DNA from: Puniceibacterium confluentis
GTDB taxonomy: Bacteria; Pseudomonadota; Alphaproteobacteria; Rhodobacterales; Rhodobacteraceae
DNA length: 46,106 nucleotides
NCBI RefSeq assembly: GCF_007923445.1
Contig: NZ_VOJI01000023.1
Coordinates: forward strand, 1-46,106
Reading direction: 5' to 3'
Position numbers and translations under genes: made by a program. Positions 44,295 to 46,106 of this stretch are shown piece after piece (position 1 is the first letter of the stretch; every line of letters begins with the position of its first letter). The notes beneath the pieces were generated by a model, which was not told the DNA's origin, ran no database searches, and saw only the letters and a program-made list of their open reading frames with translations.

Positions 44295-45293
44295 CTACGG
44301 AAGCGCCGGAAAGTCCGCGCGCCTGTGTGCCGCGACCATCTCTCGTAAACGACCAGGTGCGAGAACTTCGACCTGATCCCCCCATTGGTAAATGTACCAG
44401 GCCATCTCCAGATGGCCCGACGCAGCGAACTGCACGGTCAGCGAGCCATCGGCCTCTTCGGTCATCTCTTGGTTTGGATGGAAAACAAACTGGCGGGCAG
44501 TCGCCGCAGTCTCGGGCGTGAAGCGCCAGGTGACAGGTCCGAATTCGACCTCTGAATGAAACGAGCCGAATGACTGCGCTGCAAAGCCAGACAAGTCGAA
44601 ATCAGGATCCCGGGCGAAGCTGTTTGATGTGATTTCGGCTGTTTCGATCCGATCCAGTCGGAAGCGGCGCATGCGTCTATCGCCATCGGAGGGCCGTGCG
44701 ACCAAATACCGGCGAACGCCCAGTAGCAACCCGTGCGGTTCGAGCAGCCTTGTCTTTGGCGCTTCGTCGCTTGACCCCAGATAGCGGATTTTCAACTCCC
44801 AGGGAGCGCGCAATGCCTCTGTCAGAACGCCCAATAGCTGCAAATCAGAGACAACGCGTGGTCCGGGACGAGAGGCGAAGCCCTGTGCCTCCAGCAAGGC
44901 CTCTGCGTCGGCCTCGGTCCGGCGTGCCTGGCTCGATGGCATGGCGGCCAGCAAGCGATCTTTAAGTGTTTGCAACCGTGCCGCATCGTCCGGTGCACCG
45001 TCCCGCTCGGCCCGTTTGACCGCCATTTCCAACGCCGCCAATTCGCTGTCGCTGATGCCCTGTGCCCGCAGCCAGCGCGGATCGTGTCGCGGCATATGCC
45101 AGCGCCTGCGCCTTTCTGCATCGTTTGAAATATCCACTTGGGGAAAAACCGCCTCGAATGCACGCATCATGCGCTGCGCGGTCCGGTGATCGCAGCCGAA
45201 TTCAGCGCAAACATCTTGGAGCGCGATGCCGTCGAACCGGGCCATCGCCATCTCTGCAACGCGTAAAAGATCTGTGGCCTTGGAAAAGGACAT
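44295..45293 (-). CDS. WYL-domain transcriptional regulator of the operon
   Basis: 332 residues: an N-terminal winged helix-turn-helix (LQDVCAEFGCDHRTAQRMMR, about 20-50), a WYL domain (ELKIRYLG, then RLLEPHGLLLGVRRYLVAR, FRLDRIETA, about 160-225) and a WCX C-terminal extension (VTWRFTPETA to LAPGRLREMV). This is the architecture of BrxR/CapW-type regulators, which repress defence operons and sense a nucleic-acid or nucleotide ligand. It is first in the minus-strand operon, 83 bp before the nuclease gene. Autoregulation through the palindromes at 45340-45381 is plausible. Confidence 0.82.
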   Translation of the reverse strand: MSFSKATDLLRVAEMAMARFDGIALQDVCAEFGCDHRTAQRMMRAFEAVFPQVDISNDAERRRRWHMPRHDPRWLRAQGISDSELAALEMAVKRAERDGAPDDAARLQTLKDRLLAAMPSSQARRTEADAEALLEAQGFASRPGPRVVSDLQLLGVLTEALRAPWELKIRYLGSSDEAPKTRLLEPHGLLLGVRRYLVARPSDGDRRMRRFRLDRIETAEITSNSFARDPDFDLSGFAAQSFGSFHSEVEFGPVTWRFTPETAATARQFVFHPNQEMTEEADGSLTVQFAASGHLEMAWYIYQWGDQVEVLAPGRLREMVAAHRRADFPALP

Positions 45294-45339
45294 TTGAAAT
45301 TCCCTGGCATGAATGATCCGCTATCGGAGTTCTTAATGG

Positions 45340-45381
45340 TGACAGCTTTTGCCACGCTCAACTGGAATTACCAGATTGTCA
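45340..45381 (-). promoter_or_regulatory. Nested inverted repeats upstream of the WYL gene
   Basis: CTGG-N5-CCAG (45362-45374) is nested in a wider pair TGACA (45340-45344) and TGTCA (45377-45381), starting about 47 bp before the WYL start codon. This is where a BrxR-like repressor would be expected to bind. Both repeats are short and could be chance. Confidence 0.3.
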
Positions 45382-46106
45382 ACGTATCCAAATGCCGAAA
45401 GCGGCTCTCTTGCACGATGCTTGTGATACCATGAATCCCCCATCCCCGAACGAATTCATTCCGCGGATACTGTGACAGGGATTGTATGGTCCGGGGCCCA
45501 CTTCAAAGCCATCTTCATCCTCGGGAATGGAGAATAAGGAGGGCTGCACTCGATCAGTGCCGAATACGCTCGCTTCGCCGGCCCCGTCAGGTCGCCCCCG
45601 ATATCGCAAAGACCAAGCAACATGCCGTTTCAGTGCGGTTGAGGAAAGAAGATAGAGATACTATTTGGCCACCTCAAACTAATTCTCGGGTTGAGGAGAT
45701 TACGATTGCGTGGTCCATGAGGTGCAAATGACGAACTCCTCCTCGCCGCCACAGTCAGGACCTCCGCTAATTGGCCAAGATCTTTCCGCCACCGCAAGAA
45801 GTGGGAAAAGTCTGATTGGAAAGGCGCTCGGGCCATGTTTAAGAGCTGATTTTCCGCACGCGCATAACGTTGTTTTTTCGACAGGAGGGTGGGAAGCGGA
45901 TGTTCGCCGCATGCGCAAACGCAACCCAGACCAACCGAAAAACCGCCATTCAGCCATCGCCTTCATCTCGCCGATGAGGCTGGCGCCCATGCCACGTTAC
46001 TTCGCCTGCCATTTGTATTGCGTTGCGCTTGACCTGCTGCCCTGAGAGTCCTCGTTTATGAGTTGGCTCTGTTCAGGTTTTGGTCTTCTTTTGACCGGTT
46101 GGCATA
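45382..46106. other. Right-end region without a supported gene
   Basis: About 720 bp. A minus-strand frame (45379-45609) with PSLFSIPEDEDGFEVGPGPY and another (45905-46030) with GMGASLIGEMKAMAEWRFFG look somewhat protein-like, but neither has a start or a family I recognise. They may be remnants or belong to a gene that continues beyond the window. Otherwise I see nothing. Confidence 0.3.

Noticed and set aside
32239-45293. Assignment of the operon to DISARM
   Set aside because: A PLD protein and an SNF2-like helicase are shared features, but there is no DrmB/DUF1998 protein and no methyltransferase.

Overview
The window looks like an accessory-rich stretch of chromosome or large replicon from a Rhodobacteraceae-type (Roseobacter-group) alphaproteobacterium. 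Coding sequence is GC-rich. The gene families fit that group: a GcvT-type FAD oxidoreductase beside a LysR gene, a methanethiol oxidase, DMT transporters, a DUF1127 protein, and IS5, IS3 and IS481 elements. The tRNA sequences also look alphaproteobacterial. The taxon is an inference from gene families; no rRNA gene is present.

Layout. 1-1.1 kb: a prophage lysis remnant (M15 endolysin plus a frameshifted holin). 1.3-9.4 kb: mostly ordinary metabolism and regulation: a LysR gene with a damaged N-terminus, DUF1127, a DMT transporter, a winged-helix/TolB-like/TPR regulator divergent from a periplasmic cupin, and a LysR gene divergent from an 811-residue FAD/GcvT oxidoreductase. Degenerate repeats fill the gaps. 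10.1-12.4 kb: a PD-(D/E)XK-like gene cut by an IS5 (IS427-type) fragment, itself cut by a complete IS3 element. 12.6-16.9 kb: a 1419-residue secreted multidomain protein. 17.8-19.0 kb: a second prophage scar with a tRNA-Val 3' fragment, a broken integrase and a decayed second copy of the lysis cassette. 19.2-27.3 kb: transporter, Ca/Na antiporter, alpha/beta hydrolase, an FkbM methyltransferase-GT61 pair, and methanethiol oxidase with a coupled membrane protein. 27.6-31.6 kb: mobile rubble around tRNA-Arg(TCT): an IS5-type fragment fused to a mobilisation ORF, a MobV-like relaxase with a nonsense codon, and an IS481 element carrying four small palindromic inserts.

32.2-45.3 kb holds the most interesting unit, a six-gene minus-strand operon. 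In transcription order it encodes a WYL-domain regulator, an AddB-like PD-(D/E)XK nuclease, an AddA-like UvrD helicase-nuclease, a DUF6361 protein, a phospholipase-D-fold nuclease and a large SF2 helicase. The last five genes overlap by 1-11 nt. The content (two helicases, three nuclease domains, a WYL regulator) and the setting next to a tRNA and dead mobile genes point to a DNA-targeting antiphage system. Its last three genes resemble my recollection of the three-gene Azaca system; the AddAB-like pair and the WYL gene would be an extension.

The second standout is the set of four short palindromic insertions in the IS481 transposase. Three share conserved arms around different hairpins, which suggests a mobile mini-element family.
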